From Myxocyprinus asiaticus (lineage: Eukaryota; Chordata; Actinopteri; Cypriniformes; Catostomidae): 64,000 bases of DNA. The notes beneath the pieces are model-generated. The model saw only the letters and a list, made by a program, of their open reading frames with translations. It made no database searches and had not been told where the DNA came from. Position 1 is the first letter of the stretch. Each line of letters opens with the position of its first letter. The DNA lies in assembly GCF_019703515.2 (NCBI RefSeq), contig NC_059365.1, positions 40,624,001 through 40,688,000 of the forward strand, read 5' to 3'. Shown one piece after another: positions 49,278-61,768 of the stretch. A program made the position numbers and the translations under genes.

Positions 49278-49729
49278 CTAATTCAAAAAGGAAAAGAGGG
49301 GATATCAGTCAGTCAGAGGTTTCTTTTGAAGTCTTGTTTAAAGGTTTATACTGTAATTTGTGCTGCTAAAGTTGATTTGAGCTTTATTGAGTCCTCGTTA
49401 AAAAATACTGTATCTAAAGCGAAACTATAATCAAAAGAAAAGAAATGAAACTAAACTGAACATTTAGATTTAGTTAAAGTCATAAGCCCTTTCAATTGTT
49501 TAACTTTGCAAATGTAACTGATTTTAATTATTTGCAAAAACATAGTTAATAACTAGATGTTTACATTTCTGAAGAAAAGGAGAGAGGTGCTTGGCTATGC
49601 ATAAATCGCCACAATGCTAGGTTGTTGTGAGTGGTTGCCAGGCATTGCTGTGCAGTTGTTAAGGTTTTCTGGGCAGAGACTGTTAAGCCCGGAATGGAGC
49701 ACTAGAATTAAAATGAATGGGAGAAATTG

Positions 49730-49996
49730 CCCTGCTGAAAAGACCAGCATCGCTGGTCACCAGTTTACGTTGTGTTTTGAGAGCTGGTGCCCTAGCATGG
49801 TATGCTGGTGTCTCCACCAGGCTTTTAAATTAGCTTAACCAGCTTAATCAGAAAGACCATGCTGGTCAACCAGATTCACCAGCTATGTTTTGCTGGTAAA
49901 AAGCATGGCTTTTCTGGTCCACCAGCACAACCAAGCCAGCAATAACCAGCATTAACCAGCCTAGACTAGCATGGGAATTGGGTCTTTTTAACAGGG
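49730..49996. mobile_element. ACCAGC-rich MITE
   Basis: The ends CCCTGCTGAAAAGACC and GGTCTTTTTAACAGGG are inverted. The 267-bp interior is dominated by repeated ACCAGC and GCTGGT hexamers in both orientations, so a single strand could fold extensively. Non-coding. Confidence 0.75.
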
Positions 49997-50654
49997 GGAA
50001 CTGTCAAAGTTGATGTGGAAAAGGAAGTCCCGTCTCACAAGTAAAAGAGCCAATCACATTTTAGATACAGACATCACCTGTCTGTTAACTCAAGAACGCG
50101 CATGCACATTAGCTGGACTAGCCTGAAAAATAGCGTATTTTAGCATGATCTGAACTAAAGTAGCACAGTTTATGATACCATTGTTGTCAGATTTTACTGC
50201 TGATTTGGTCGTCTTCTTAAACCAACCGTTTTGGAGATTTTCGTTATTCTCCATTCAAGTAGATAGGAGCTGTACTTTTATGGCGCTTGTATCCATAGAA
50301 AATAGCTGCCTGGAAGCATTCCCAAGATGGCCGCCGTGTGGACTGACTTGCTTTGAAAGGCACTTTTCACCAACTCTGTATGATATTCTGCTCTCTAGAT
50401 AAGTTTATGGATCCCTCCCCCAATTTTATCACCAGTGAAAATCCTAATCATAACTCTTCTCAGCAAAGCTACGGACAAGCTATGCGCCAAAGTTTAATTG
50501 TTATCACTTGGGGTTTGTTTAAATCCCCAACTTAAAGTATGAGCAATTATAATATTTATACTTGCTTTATATAATAGTAATGGTCACATGTTTCCAGCAT
50601 AGCATGCCCTACTACCATTAGCATGTTTCTCAAAATGTCCAGATCAGTATATTA
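49997..50654. other. unresolved repeat-like sequence
   Basis: No gene. CCAAGATGGCCGCC near 50322 is a word frequent in fish repeats. A 76-codon open frame at 50172-50402 shows no domain. Confidence 0.4.
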
Positions 50655-51230
50655 ACAAATTTTGTGTTAATTCCGCACAAATTCAAGCTTTTCAATGAGC
50701 ACATTCTTAATGAAGATCAACTTTATTTGATATTATTTGTCATCAGGATGATAAGAGAGCAGCACGCCTTGAGTCTAATGAAACTCCACTCCATTAGCGC
50801 TGAATCGGACAGATTGCCCTCCTGGAGAAATGAATTGAGTTTTTTGTATTTGTGAGATCATTCTCCCTGCATTAACTGATCTTTATCCCATCTCTTCATC
50901 ACAGCCAAATCAGGTTAGACTGCCATGATTAGCTGGGGTGGCCTCCCTTTTTAAGCAGTAATTTGGTTTAGCAGCTTAGCTGATAGCACCATTAGAACCA
51001 ATAACGGCCAGGAGTGAAACAGATTCTCCTGGAACAGATGGCAGGCGCTGGTAAAGGGGTTTGATTTAGAGGGGGCGAAAACAAAGTTTGTGTAACCGTA
51101 GAAGTTTTGGCGTAGTGCTGCGGCTGCACGTCCTCTGTGGTCAGTGTTTGCCGAGCATCTGTTTTGCTATTGACTGCCTTTGATGGGTTGAGCTATCTCT
51201 CATGACTTGTATTTCTCATTCAACCATATA
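50655..51230. promoter_or_regulatory. candidate conserved non-coding element
   Basis: A long repeat-free block with words such as ACTCCATTAGCGCTGAATC, CATGATTAGCTGGGG and GCAGTAATTTGG that resemble homeodomain and SOX site clusters. No coding frame. Confidence 0.35.
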
Positions 51231-51479
51231 TCTCTGGCCTTCAAAAAAAATAGCACAACCATTTAATGGCTATATTGCTACAAATTTGGCTGATTTGGTG
51301 CAATAAAGTCATCGAATGTGTGCTCTTTTCATTGATGACCAGAAAATATAGATGAATGTTCATAGAGAAAGGGAATGAAGGACTGACATATGTTTGGAGG
51401 AATATTTATGCCAGTGGTAAACTACTGGTTTTGCTTTAGGGTGATTTTACATTGAACATCATGTGGTGACCTAATCTGG

Positions 51480-52295
51480 GGTGCGTTTCCCATACAGCGA
51501 CGTAACTCACTGCTTATCTACCATAGTATGATGCATAGTTTGAAAAATGAACTGGCTAGTCACAACTGTTTCCAGAAACCATAGTAACTATGTTGCACAT
51601 CCATCGTTCGAACCACGCTGGTTCAACTATATAGAGCTGATGTTAATTACGTTTCGCAGGGGGTGGAGTAATAATTTCTGTGGAGATTGAATGGATGTCA
51701 AATTATATAATGTTTACATGGACACCAGAAGCCCTATGTTCATGCAGCTCAGTTAGTTTTCCACCTTCATCATACTCTGGGGTTTGCCCAGCGCATGTGA
51801 GCATATACAAACATGTGTACTCTTCAAAAACCTATCAGAATGGCGCTTATATGTTTACATGGCCGTGGAAGCCGCATTCTCAGACAGAAACCTAGGTGTG
51901 TTAGGTCGCTTTCTCTTAAACCCTTAATTGCCGTACTGAACACAGCAGCACTTGCAAGATTTTTCGAACACTACTTTCTGCAAAAATCCTGGAAGCCGTT
52001 TTCTTAAGTGTATGTAAACGAGATCCTAACTAAGTCTTACAGAATTAAATATATATATGGCATGAAAGACAACAAAGCCTCAGGGAAGTCAAATGACGAA
52101 GACACCATAAACTAACAAGAAACAATGCTTCTAACTGCAGGTAGAGAGCTGCAATTCCAACCACACATCTTGGCGACGCTGTTTGCAAATGTTCATTGGA
52201 ACCATGGCTTAGGGAAACACCAGATTATTGAACTATGCTGGTAAAGATGGAACGTGCAAGTATTCTTAGCTAACAATGCTTTTGGGAAACGCATC
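51480..52295. mobile_element. MITE with GGTGCGTTTCCCA ends, carrying a nested element
   Basis: Inverted ends GGTGCGTTTCCCA and TGGGAAACGCATC. Nested at 51710-52021 is a segment bounded by ATGTTTACATGGACACCAG and CTTAAGTGTATGTAAACG, a reverse-oriented relative of 6485-7208. Confidence 0.65.
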
Positions 52296-52309
52296 TCAGT
52301 CTGATCACA

Positions 52310-52530
52310 CTGTGAATCTGCAACAGTAGGTCAAAAGTTCTGCTGCTGAAATTGGTCTGAACCAGATTTGAACCACTGCCCCCAGTGACTGAAGCTGGAA
52401 GTGTTGTTGACCAATTAGTGGGTAAAATGTCCGCAGAGTGACGCCAAAAGTCAGTTTTTATTTTTAGTTGTAGATTATGTAATACAGTCAACAGGAATGC
52501 ATATTGTATTAACCATACTTCCCAACCCAA
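52310..52530 (-). repeat. dispersed repeat, inverse of 62990-63340
   Basis: Read on the minus strand it shares ATGCATTCCTGTTGACTG-like and GTGGGGGCAGTGG-like blocks, in the same order, with the plus strand at 62990-63340. This is two copies of one unnamed family. Confidence 0.55.
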
Positions 52531-52613
52531 AACCTAGTGGAGCCAGTGGATTAAAACTGTACTTTTGAAATGCAACCTCAGAATCGTGCTTACCATTAAT
52601 TACGTTAACACAA

Positions 52614-53204
52614 CAGGTGCATCCCAAGCCGAACACTTCTGCACTATTCTTCGCCATTTTGTAGTGTAAGTAGTGGGAGTAGTACATTTACACTGAAAAT
52701 GCAGCAAAAAGAAGTGTACTTTTAAGTATCCGGATGATGCGCTTTTTCAACTGTCAAAACGGAGTGTGGAATGTTCATGCACTCAGTGCACGTGGCTTGC
52801 CGTAGATAGCGGAAGGGGTGGAGTTACCTGGCTGCACTGCTGGTCTGACAAAACAGATGTAAATAATGAAGAATGTAGCAGCTAGCGAAACTTCAGTGGA
52901 TACAGCATATTACAAATGTGAGTTGAATGCTTTACTGTCGCCCCAAGCTATGTGAATATGTACGTTAAGATACAAGTGTTGAACTGAGGTTGGCTAACGT
53001 GCTAAAGCTAGCGGCAACACATCGCATGCGTTTAAAACATCACTTCCGTCAGCTGGTAAAGGCTAATGCTTCCGTGTAGTAAAAAAAAAAGTTAAGTGTT
53101 CCATTTGGGACAATACTACACTTTGAAAATTCATACACTTCATGGCTGAGTGCATAGAATATTTTATAAGTGCACAGTGTATAGTGTGTCGTTTGGGACA
53201 CAGC
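52614..53204. mobile_element. MITE with AGGTGCATCCCAAGCC ends
   Basis: The left word AGGTGCATCCCAAGCCGAAC and, inverted, AGCTGTGTCCCAAACGACAC bound about 590 bp with recurring GTAGTGTA/TACACTT words. Non-coding. Confidence 0.6.
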
Positions 53205-53267
53205 TAGTTACTTCCTGATTTCCATGGGACCAGATCCCATGCCCCGGAGATTGCTCGGGGAAAGGTT

Positions 53268-53460
53268 AAAGGAATAGTTCACCCAAAAATGAAAATTCTC
53301 TCATCATTTACTCACCCTCATGCCATCTCTGATGTGTATGACTTTCTTTCTTCTGCTGAACATAAACAAAGATTTTTAGAAGAATATCTCAGCTCGGTAG
53401 GTCCTCAAAATGCAAGTGAATGGTGAACAGAACTTACTTAAATGCATAGATTTCTTCATG
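53268..53460. repeat. left half of a TTAA-type cyprinid repeat
   Basis: Starts TTAAAGGAATAGTTCACCC and continues with CTCATCATTTACTCACCCTC, a very common cyprinid repeat start. The right half is absent here. Confidence 0.65.
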
Positions 53461-54229
53461 TTTTTTTTTTTTTTTTAGGATAAGGGCATGTCACACAACC
53501 TGTCCATGTTGGGATCTGCTCTAATCTAGCTAGCTTTTACCATGTGACAAATGAATTTTTCCCATATTACAGCAGTTCTCTTCAGCTAAAGGCAAACATT
53601 TCATTTAACATAAAATATCTAAATATCATATGCGCACAAACATTGTGAACATGCGCACCTACTATGTCAATGAGTTGAACTCAATACTGGGTTTTATTTG
53701 ACAAATGGCTGTAAAAACAACATAATGTCAGGTTGTATATCTATAGTCTAGTTAGGATACAGCAAAGAGCTTCTCATTAACGTAGTAACAGTGCCGCCTT
53801 TTCCCGCTCAAACCCGTCTCTGGAGATAGACTTATGAGAGAGCACTTCAGATGAATGAGTGTACACAAACCACTTCAATTATTCAGTGCAGCTCGGCACA
53901 GGGTGTGACTTTTGGGAACCACAGCACATAGTGCCCAGATCTGTGTACCTGTTGAGCATCATGACTATTAAAATGATAGATTTACGCTTCTTAAATGGTC
54001 GGTCTCAGCAATTATCTACAGATTTGTATGAGGGGAATGCTGATTGGAAGACTGCACGGAGACTAAATCAACTGCCCTGACCAATATTACCTGCACTGAT
54101 TGACCATTTTGGTGTCCTAGCGTGCCAAGTCATCGAATTGTGGCTAACGCTGTGAGGCTAATGTCTGTCGAAAGAAAAATAAAGGCACTTTAAAACAATT
54201 AAAAAAAAATTAGGGGTGCACTTTGTAGG

Positions 54230-54400
54230 AGAAGCATCCTGTGGTGAATCTATGGTGGTTGGATCGTGTTAATAACGCTGGAGTTAATCACCTGCCTGGT
54301 GAGATAAAACACTAGACAGGTTATAAGCTATTTCATAATATGGGAGATAATGGATAATGAGTGCACCATAAATGCAGATTAGTAGAGTTTGCTACAATTG
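54230..54400. promoter_or_regulatory. candidate conserved non-coding element
   Basis: A repeat-free stretch with GTTAATAACGCTGGAGTTAA, GGATAATGAGTGC and related TAAT words. The evidence is weak. Confidence 0.25.
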
Positions 54401-54712
54401 GATAGAGAAGATTATTTCAGTGACTTCTTTGACTTGCTTTGTTTATGCATTTTTTCATTTTCCAATATGTCAAAGAATATTTTTTTTTTAAAATCCATTA
54501 AGCTAAACTCAATACCTTCAACTCAGCGTGTACACAGCCCAACAAAACATCATACTGTGAATTCACAGCAGGTGAAATGTTGAATGGGATTTATATTGCT
54601 TTCCCGTAGAATAACACAAATCCTTATGTGGGAGCACAAAACTGATGTGGCATGATATGGTGAATATGATATGAACATAAAAATGTAAATTGGAAAAACC
54701 ATAATGAAATGT

Positions 54713-55538
54713 TTAAAGGAATATTCTGGGTACAATACGTTAAGCTCAATCGACAGCATCTGTGGCATAATGTTGATTGATACAAAAAAATAATTTGTCC
54801 CTCTTTTTCTTTATAAAAAAGCAAAAATTGAAGTTAGAGTGAGGCATGTACAATGGAAGTGAATGGGGCCAATTTTTTGGAGGGTTTTAAGGCAGAAATG
54901 AGAAGCTTATAATTTTATAAAAGCACTTACATGAATAATTCAGTCAAAACTTGTGTTATTATTTGTTTAAATCGTAGTTTTTTCCCCTCATTTAAATAAT
55001 TGTACAAAATGAATAGTCATTTTGAACACTCATGTGAGATGAAGAGTTCAATCATATCAGTAACCTTATAAAAGCTCTTTTATTCTACATGGTGCAAGGG
55101 CGCCTTATGGGGGCTGCCATGTTAGCATCCAGCTGAATACTGCTCGCTTTATCTCAATAACTGAAACTTTCATTCTTGGATTAAATTAATCCTGGTTTAC
55201 TGTGCATAGGGAATTTCTACAATGGCATTGGTAACTAAAAACTACTGTGTTTGAATGATGCAGCATCCAGGCCACTAGGTGTCAGTGTAAGCCAATGTAA
55301 GCTACTTCGACACACTTAAAAAAAAAGAACTGAGTGCACCTTTAATATTTACGGATTGGCCCCATTCACTTACATTGTAAGTGCTTCACTGTAACCCAGA
55401 TTTCTGCTTCTTTTTTCTTCTTCTTTGTTTTAAAGAAAATGGGGTACAAGCCTAAATTAATGTTTGTGGTAATGAAAATTATGCCACAAATGCTGTTGAC
55501 TGAGCTTAACTTGTACTGAACCCGGAATATTCCTTTAA
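54713..55538. mobile_element. TTAA-flanked element, best-preserved copy
   Basis: Begins TTAAAGGAATATTCTGGG and ends CCCGGAATATTCCTTTAA, with about 60 bp of imperfect terminal inversion that includes AGCTCAATCGACAGCAT against its inverse. TTAA at both ends suggests piggyBac/Kolobok-type target choice. It is 826 bp and non-coding. Other copies lie at 1803, 46443 and 60311. Confidence 0.75.
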
Positions 55539-55651
55539 TGACGATACCTTGATAATGCCATGGTATTCTTTGAAGTACCTTACAGTATCATACAGTGTCT
55601 TTAAAAATAAATGTTACTTTGTTTGTTATTTGGAATTATTGTATTATATAA

Positions 55652-55654
<3 letters not shown>

Positions 55655-55736
<82 letters not shown>
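55655..55736. repeat. (TA)n microsatellite
   Basis: About 40 TA units ending exactly at the left end of the Tc1 derivative at 55737. Confidence 0.95.
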
Positions 55737-55739
<3 letters not shown>

Positions 55740-56255
55740 TACTGTGCAAAAGTCTTAGGCACATAAGATGTTTAACAAAAACATTTGCCTTAAGATGGTT
55801 ATTTATATCTTCAGCTTTAGTGTGTCAATAGGAAATATAAATGTTAGACTCCCAAACGTTACTTTTGCAAATAGAAAAGATTAGAATAGAAGAACAGGGA
55901 GCCCTGCAACAGATGACAGCCCCCCACTGAACATCGTGTCAGTCTGAGATTACATGAAGAAACAGAAGCATTTGAGACAACCTAAATAGATAGAAGAACT
56001 GTGGTGAATTCTCCAAGAAGCCTGAAACATCCTATCTGCCAACAACCAAGAAAAACTGTGTCCAGGTGTACCTAGGAGAATTGGTGCTGTTTTAAAGGCA
56101 AAGGTGGTCACACCGAATATTGATTTAGCTTTTTTATGTTTACTGAACTTTGTATGACTTTAAGTGATAAATGAAAACTATTTATGTCATTATTTTTGAA
56201 GACATCCTTACTATGCAAAATGTTCACAAGTGCCTAAAACTTTTGCACAATACTG
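55737..56255. mobile_element. short Tc1/mariner derivative, copy 2
   Basis: Same family as 42575-43043, with a CAGTACTGTGCAAAAGTCTT left end and inverted right end near 56255. It lies between TA runs, so it appears to have inserted into a TA microsatellite. Confidence 0.85.
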
Positions 56256-56264
56256 TATATATAT

Positions 56265-56420
56265 AAAGGCAGAGTTGTCACACCAAATATTCATTTAGTA
56301 TATTTACTGCACCTTATATGAAGTTAATTGATAAATAGAAATTATTCATTACATTATTTTTGAAAATATCCTCACTAGACAACATTTTTCACAACTGCCT
56401 AAAACTTTTGCAAAGTACTG
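56265..56420. mobile_element. right-end fragment of the same Tc1 derivative
   Basis: Repeats the last ~155 bp of the preceding element (from AAGGCAGAGTTGTCACACC to the GCAAAGTACTG end), giving a one-and-a-half-copy tandem. Confidence 0.8.
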
Positions 56421-56461
56421 TACATTTAAATGTATTAAATATTATGTATAATATAATATAA

Positions 56462-59400
56462 TGTCACTGTATGCTAAGATGGCTTTACTTCCGGTGTGAG
56501 AACGCTGTGCGCGTTTGGCTGCCGCTTCACATTTGGACTATATATTCTTTTTTTTTTCATGTTTGTTTCCGTTTGTTTTTCTATTCATTTATTAGTCTGC
56601 ATAAAGCTAAATCCTGTTGGCTTCTGGATTTATTACACATTTGGAATTGGATTCTATGCCTCACTTTCTTTCTGCTCACCTGAGAAAAACAGCATTCACC
56701 TGCCGTTGGAGACTGGACAGTTCACACTCCATTTCACGGGTATGTCGCGAGCCCTCTCTTTGTCTGTCATTCACCTCTCTCGGCATGGGTATTGAGTGAG
56801 TCTCCACTCTCTTTATCACCTGTGTCGACAGTTCTTTGACCGGTTGGGTAGCCTTCCTCTCGATCAACTGTTAGTTGTAGACTAGGCAGGGTTCTGGCTA
56901 ACGCGATATCGTTGATTGAGGCTGCTGTAGCTGGCATCTCATGACTGTTTTGCTCAATATCTCGCATATAAACATGTCTTGGATTTCATCTATTAAAGCG
57001 TTTTTTATTTTCCTCACTCTTGTCCTTGGCATTCATGCCATGGAAATCCAACTACTGAAATCACGACTTAGAGTCTTAAACTGCCATCCACGTTTAGACT
57101 CTGAGACATATGAACTATGTCATGAACTTGGAATCCTCCGGCCGCTGCGGTATATCCATTGCTCACCACGGAATCTCCAGTCTGTCTATCGCTCATCTCC
57201 CACATCAATTCCATCTATCTGGACAAAAAGACGGTGCTGTAAAACTGATGTTGCATCAGCAAGATGCTCAAACTCACGTTCACTGAGACATTTAACTAAA
57301 GATGATCACTACTCCACATCAAAACTCTTCGGATTTGTTCATCAGGATTTGGCACTACTGAACTGTCGCTCATTAACGGACAAAGCGTCAATTCTCAATG
57401 AACTCATCACTGATAAAAAACTGGACATGCTACTACTAACTGAAACCTGGCAAACACCTAATGACTTTTTACAACTAAATTTGCTTACTCCACACGGATA
57501 CAAATATTTGTCTAAACCCCGACCTCACGGATAGGTGGGCGGACTAGCTGTTGTTTGTCAAGATGGCATGAGAGCGGTTTTGACTGAATTTTATGTCACG
57601 TCTTTTGAATATCTGGCTCTCAAGATTGTTGGTGAAACTCCTCTCATTGTGTTATTGATTTACCAACCTCCAAAGTATCAGCCTCACTTTTTCTCTGAAC
57701 TTAGTGAAATACTCACTCTTGCCTGTGCTATGTCTCCCCATGTTATACTGCTTGGTGATTTCAATATCCATGTTGATACTGACTGTTCAAATACAACTGA
57801 ACTCATGAATGTTCATGAATGCTTCAATTTAACACAGCATGTGAATTTTTCTACCCATATCCATGGTCATATACTTGACTTAGTTTGTACATCAGGTCTT
57901 AATAATGTTTCTACAACTGGTACACAAATTGGCATCTCAGATTTTCATTTAATTTTCCTCACTGTAAGTCATACAAGAAAACTGTGGTATCTTATCGCAA
58001 CCTAAAAGCAGTCGACCCCTCATCATTCTCCACCTCTGTCTGTGTACCCTTACTTTCTGACTCTTTGAGACTGTCCTGTCCTACAAACATCCTCTCAAAT
58101 TATAATTCAGCATCTCAGCTGCTCTTGAAGAGCATGCCCCCATCAAGACAAAGCTGGTGCCCTCTTCTCGCTCATCGACTTGGTTTACTCCTGAACTGCG
58201 GGCAATGAAGAGAGTGGGAAAAACAGGCCTCACTGTTCATTCATTATCTCTTACAGAACATCAGCTAAAGTACAGAGCAGCACTCAACACTGCACGTTCA
58301 ATGTACTTTTCCTCTATCATCCAAAAAGCAAGTTGTAGACCTAGAGCCCTCTTTGCCGAGAGCCGGCTCAGGACTCACACAGCTCTGGTGAACATTGTGA
58401 CTCATTTCTACACTTCTTTCAAGACAAAATTGTTTCCTTTTACCAAACGTTCACTTCAACAATTTCTGAAGATCCTCTGCACGAATGTCTGTCTGAACAC
58501 CCTGTCCACCCTTTCTCCTCCTTCACTCCCACTAGCCCATCATCAGTCAGTGATTTAATTTTACATTGTAACTCATCATCCTGTCAGTTGGACCCTGCCC
58601 CAACCTCCCTTCTTAAACACTGTGAGTCAGTCATTTCGTCACCTATTTTGCATATGATAAACACATCTCTTGCATCTGCCATTGTTCCAACTGATCTTAA
58701 AATTGTTGCTGTTACACCAGTCCTTAAAGGTCCCAACTTAGATCCATCTTCCCTCTGCAACTATCGTCCTATTTCTAACCTGCCTTTTATATTTAAACTT
58801 CTGGAAAAAGTTGTAGCCTCCCAGTTACAATCACACCTTGCAGCTAATAATCTCTATGACCCTTTCCAATCTGGTTTCTGCCTATTCCACAGCACTGAAA
58901 CTGCTCTCTTGAAGGTTACTAATGACCTCCTCCTCTCTGCTGACTCTGGATTTCTCAGTATTCTGATCTTGCTTGACCTGAGCTCTGCTTTTGACATGTA
59001 TGCCACAAAACACTCCTTTCCCGACATTCAGATATTGGTATTACTGGCACTGCTCTATCCTGGTTTTCTTCCAACCTCACTAACAGACAGTATTTCATCT
59101 CTATTAAGAAAAACAAATACCATACTGCTCCTCTCACTCAGGGTATCCACCAGGGTTCTGTACTAGGTCCACTACTGTTCATAATTTACATTCTCCCGCT
59201 AGGTCAGATCATCCGTCGTCATGGACTCAGTTATCACTGCTATGCTGATGACACCCAGATTTATACATCTGCACGTTTTGATGAAACACATGCTATCAGC
59301 TCATTAACTGCCTGTATCAGTGATGTAAAAATTTGGTTAAACAGTAATTTCCTCAAATTCAATGCTGACAAAACTGAGATCATGATTTCTGGGCCAAAAA

Positions 59401-60237
59401 CACTTATAAGAAATATTGACATTTGTGTCAATATTGATGGAAATCTGACCAAACCCTCTAAAACCATTAAGAATCTGGGAATCACTTTCGATCCATCTCT
59501 TACTTTTGAAGCCCACATTAGAACCATTACTAAAACTGCTTTCTTCCATCTACATCATATTGCATGACTTCGCCCCATTCTCAGTTTGAAGGATGCAGAA
59601 TCACTAGTTCATGCTTTCATATCATCACGACTCAACTACTGTAACTGCCTCTTTACTGGCCTACCAGCTAAAACTATTGCCTGATTACAATACATCCAAA
59701 ACTCTGCAGCTAGAGTTCTCATTAACACCAAGTGTTCTGCACACATTGCTCCCATCTTGTTTTGTCTTCACTGGCTGCATTTCTCATGGCGTATTAAGTT
59801 TAAAATTCTTCTCCTGACATACAAAGCTCTCAATGATCTGGCACCTTGTTATATATGTGATCTGCTGCATCCATACACACCAGCACACACTCTTCGTTCT
59901 TCTGATTCCAAATTGTAGTCTGGCCCTAGATTTTGTCTATCCACTTTTGGTGGGAGATCCTTCAGTGTAGTTGCACCTAAACTGTGGAACTCACTACCTC
60001 AGAGCCTCCGTGACATCTCCTCTATTTCTATCTTTAAATCTCAGCTTAAAACACATCTTTTCTCAGCACATTATCTGTCCATTGCTGATTGATGTTTTAT
60101 TTTCCCCTTTGAAATTGAAATTGTAACTTCTGTTGAAATGTATATTAATGTACTTTGTCCTGTTAAATGTTTATGGAGTGTAAAGTGTCCTTGAGCTTGT
60201 GGAAAGGCGCTATATAAATACAACTTATTATAATCTT
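56462..60237 (+). mobile_element. L2-like LINE retrotransposon, broken
   Basis: A near full-length non-LTR retrotransposon in sense orientation on the plus strand. It has a leader from about 56462, an endonuclease plus reverse transcriptase region, and a 3' end with GGCGCTATATAAATACAACT followed by a short AT-rich tail, the layout of L2-clade elements of fish. The 5' boundary and target duplication were not fixed. Confidence 0.85.
56941..59567 (+). pseudogene. L2-like endonuclease/reverse transcriptase polyprotein, several lesions
   Basis: The AP-endonuclease domain shows LLNCRSLTDKASILNELI and MLLLTETW (57350-57450), ILLGDFNIHVD (about 57746-57778) and SDFHLIF (about 57939). The reverse transcriptase shows YRPISNLPFIFKLLEKVV (58760-58815), FQSGFCLFHSTETALLKVTN, LILLDLSSAFD and the catalytic YADDTQIY (59241-59264). 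Lesions are a TAG stop at 57532-57534, frame changes near 57975-58010, 58555 and 58995-59015, and a TGA near 59565. All key motifs remain readable, so the copy died relatively recently. Confidence 0.85.
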
Positions 60238-60310
60238 TACCAAAACAACTAAAATGATATCAAAACATCTGTCTCTGTTTCTTCAATAAGGAAGAGATAA
60301 AACTTTAAGT

Positions 60311-61396
60311 AATGTTCCAGGCTCAACATAGGTTAAATCTCAATCGACAGGATTTGTGGCATAAAGTTGATTACCACATAAAATTATTTTGAGTTTCTTC
60401 TCATTCATTAAAAAACAAACAACAACAAAACAAACAAATAAACAAACAAACATTGCGGTTGCAATAAGGCACTTGAAATTGAATTAAATGGGACCAGTGA
60501 ATTAATGTTAAAATACACAAAAATATAGTTTCAAAATGTTAGCCACAAGATGTTAACATTATTAACATGATTATAGTGTGATAAAATTGCTTATACCCGG
60601 ATTACAGGGTTTACAAGCGTTACGCCATCATGACAATTATAATGTAAAATTGGCTATAACTTTACACAGAAAGGGTTAGTAAGCTATTTTATCACACTAA
60701 AATCATGTTAACACACATATTGTTTATGTCTTGTGGCTATACTTTTAAAACAGTGAGTATTTTAACATTTATGGATTGGCCCCATTCACTTCCATTGTAA
60801 GTCAAGTCATTTTTAGTTATATAGTGCTTTTCACAACACACATCATTTCAAAGCAGCTTTACAGAAAATGATGATATAAAAGAAAATTAAGCTGTAATAC
60901 ATGTAATGTCTTCGAGTCATAATAGTGCAGATAAATAAAAACATGATTGTAAATTGTGCCTTAAAATTAATAATAAAATAAATGTATTTAGAACCCCAGT
61001 GAGAAGGCTAAAGGCGACTGTGGCAAAAAACACAAAACTCCATAAGATGTTGGTTAATGGAGAAAAATAACCTTGGGGGAAACCAGGCTCACTGTGGGGG
61101 CCAGTTCCCCTCTGGCTAACCATAATGAATATAATGAATATAAAAGATTGTGTAAGAAATGTAAGATTAATGATTAAAGTCTTAGAAATCCATACTGAAT
61201 TAACTGCGGAAGTCAATACAGATGAATTGTCCTTTTTATTTGGCTGATGAAGGCTTAAGTTGGTAATTAATGTATTATCTATGTTTTTTTGTTTTTTTTT
61301 TAATAAATGATAGACTAGTCAATTTTTTTTATTTATTATTTATTTCACAAATGCTGTTTATTGAGCTGAACTAGTATTGAACCCAGAATATTCCTT
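60311..61396. mobile_element. TTAA-type repeat with a nested insertion
   Basis: The left part (CTCAATCGACAGGATTTGTG) and right part (TTGAACCCAGAATATTCC) match 54713-55538. The interval 60802-61250 interrupts it with a different repeat containing GAACCCCAGTGAGAAGGCT and AACCTTGGGGGAAACCAGGC, words of a widespread fish repeat. Confidence 0.6.
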
Positions 61397-61687
61397 GTTC
61401 TGCATGTAAATTAAGGTAATAAAGATCCTATTGATCCTATGATACAGCCCTATACCTGTAATACACTGCAGTGACACATGGTTTATGTATTATCACAAAC
61501 CAATATGTCTAATCCCTAAGGTGGGGTAAATCTCCCCCCCTGCTTGTGCGTACTGTAATTCCATTGCTATCCCTGTTTAATACACCATACAGCCTTTTGG
61601 ATTTACAAGCATTTGCTCCATAAGTGACCTCCGCTTGGTGACATCATTGTTATAAAGGAATTTAATTTGTGGAGGCTCCATGAAGAC

Positions 61688-61688
<1 letters not shown>
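61397..61688. other. intergenic, nothing recognised
   Basis: No gene or clear repeat. Confidence 0.4.

Positions 61689-61764
<76 letters not shown>
61689..61764. repeat. compound (GT)n(GA)n microsatellite
   Basis: About 20 GT units run directly into about 17 GA units. Confidence 0.95.
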
Positions 61765-61766
<2 letters not shown>

Positions 61767-61768
<2 letters not shown>

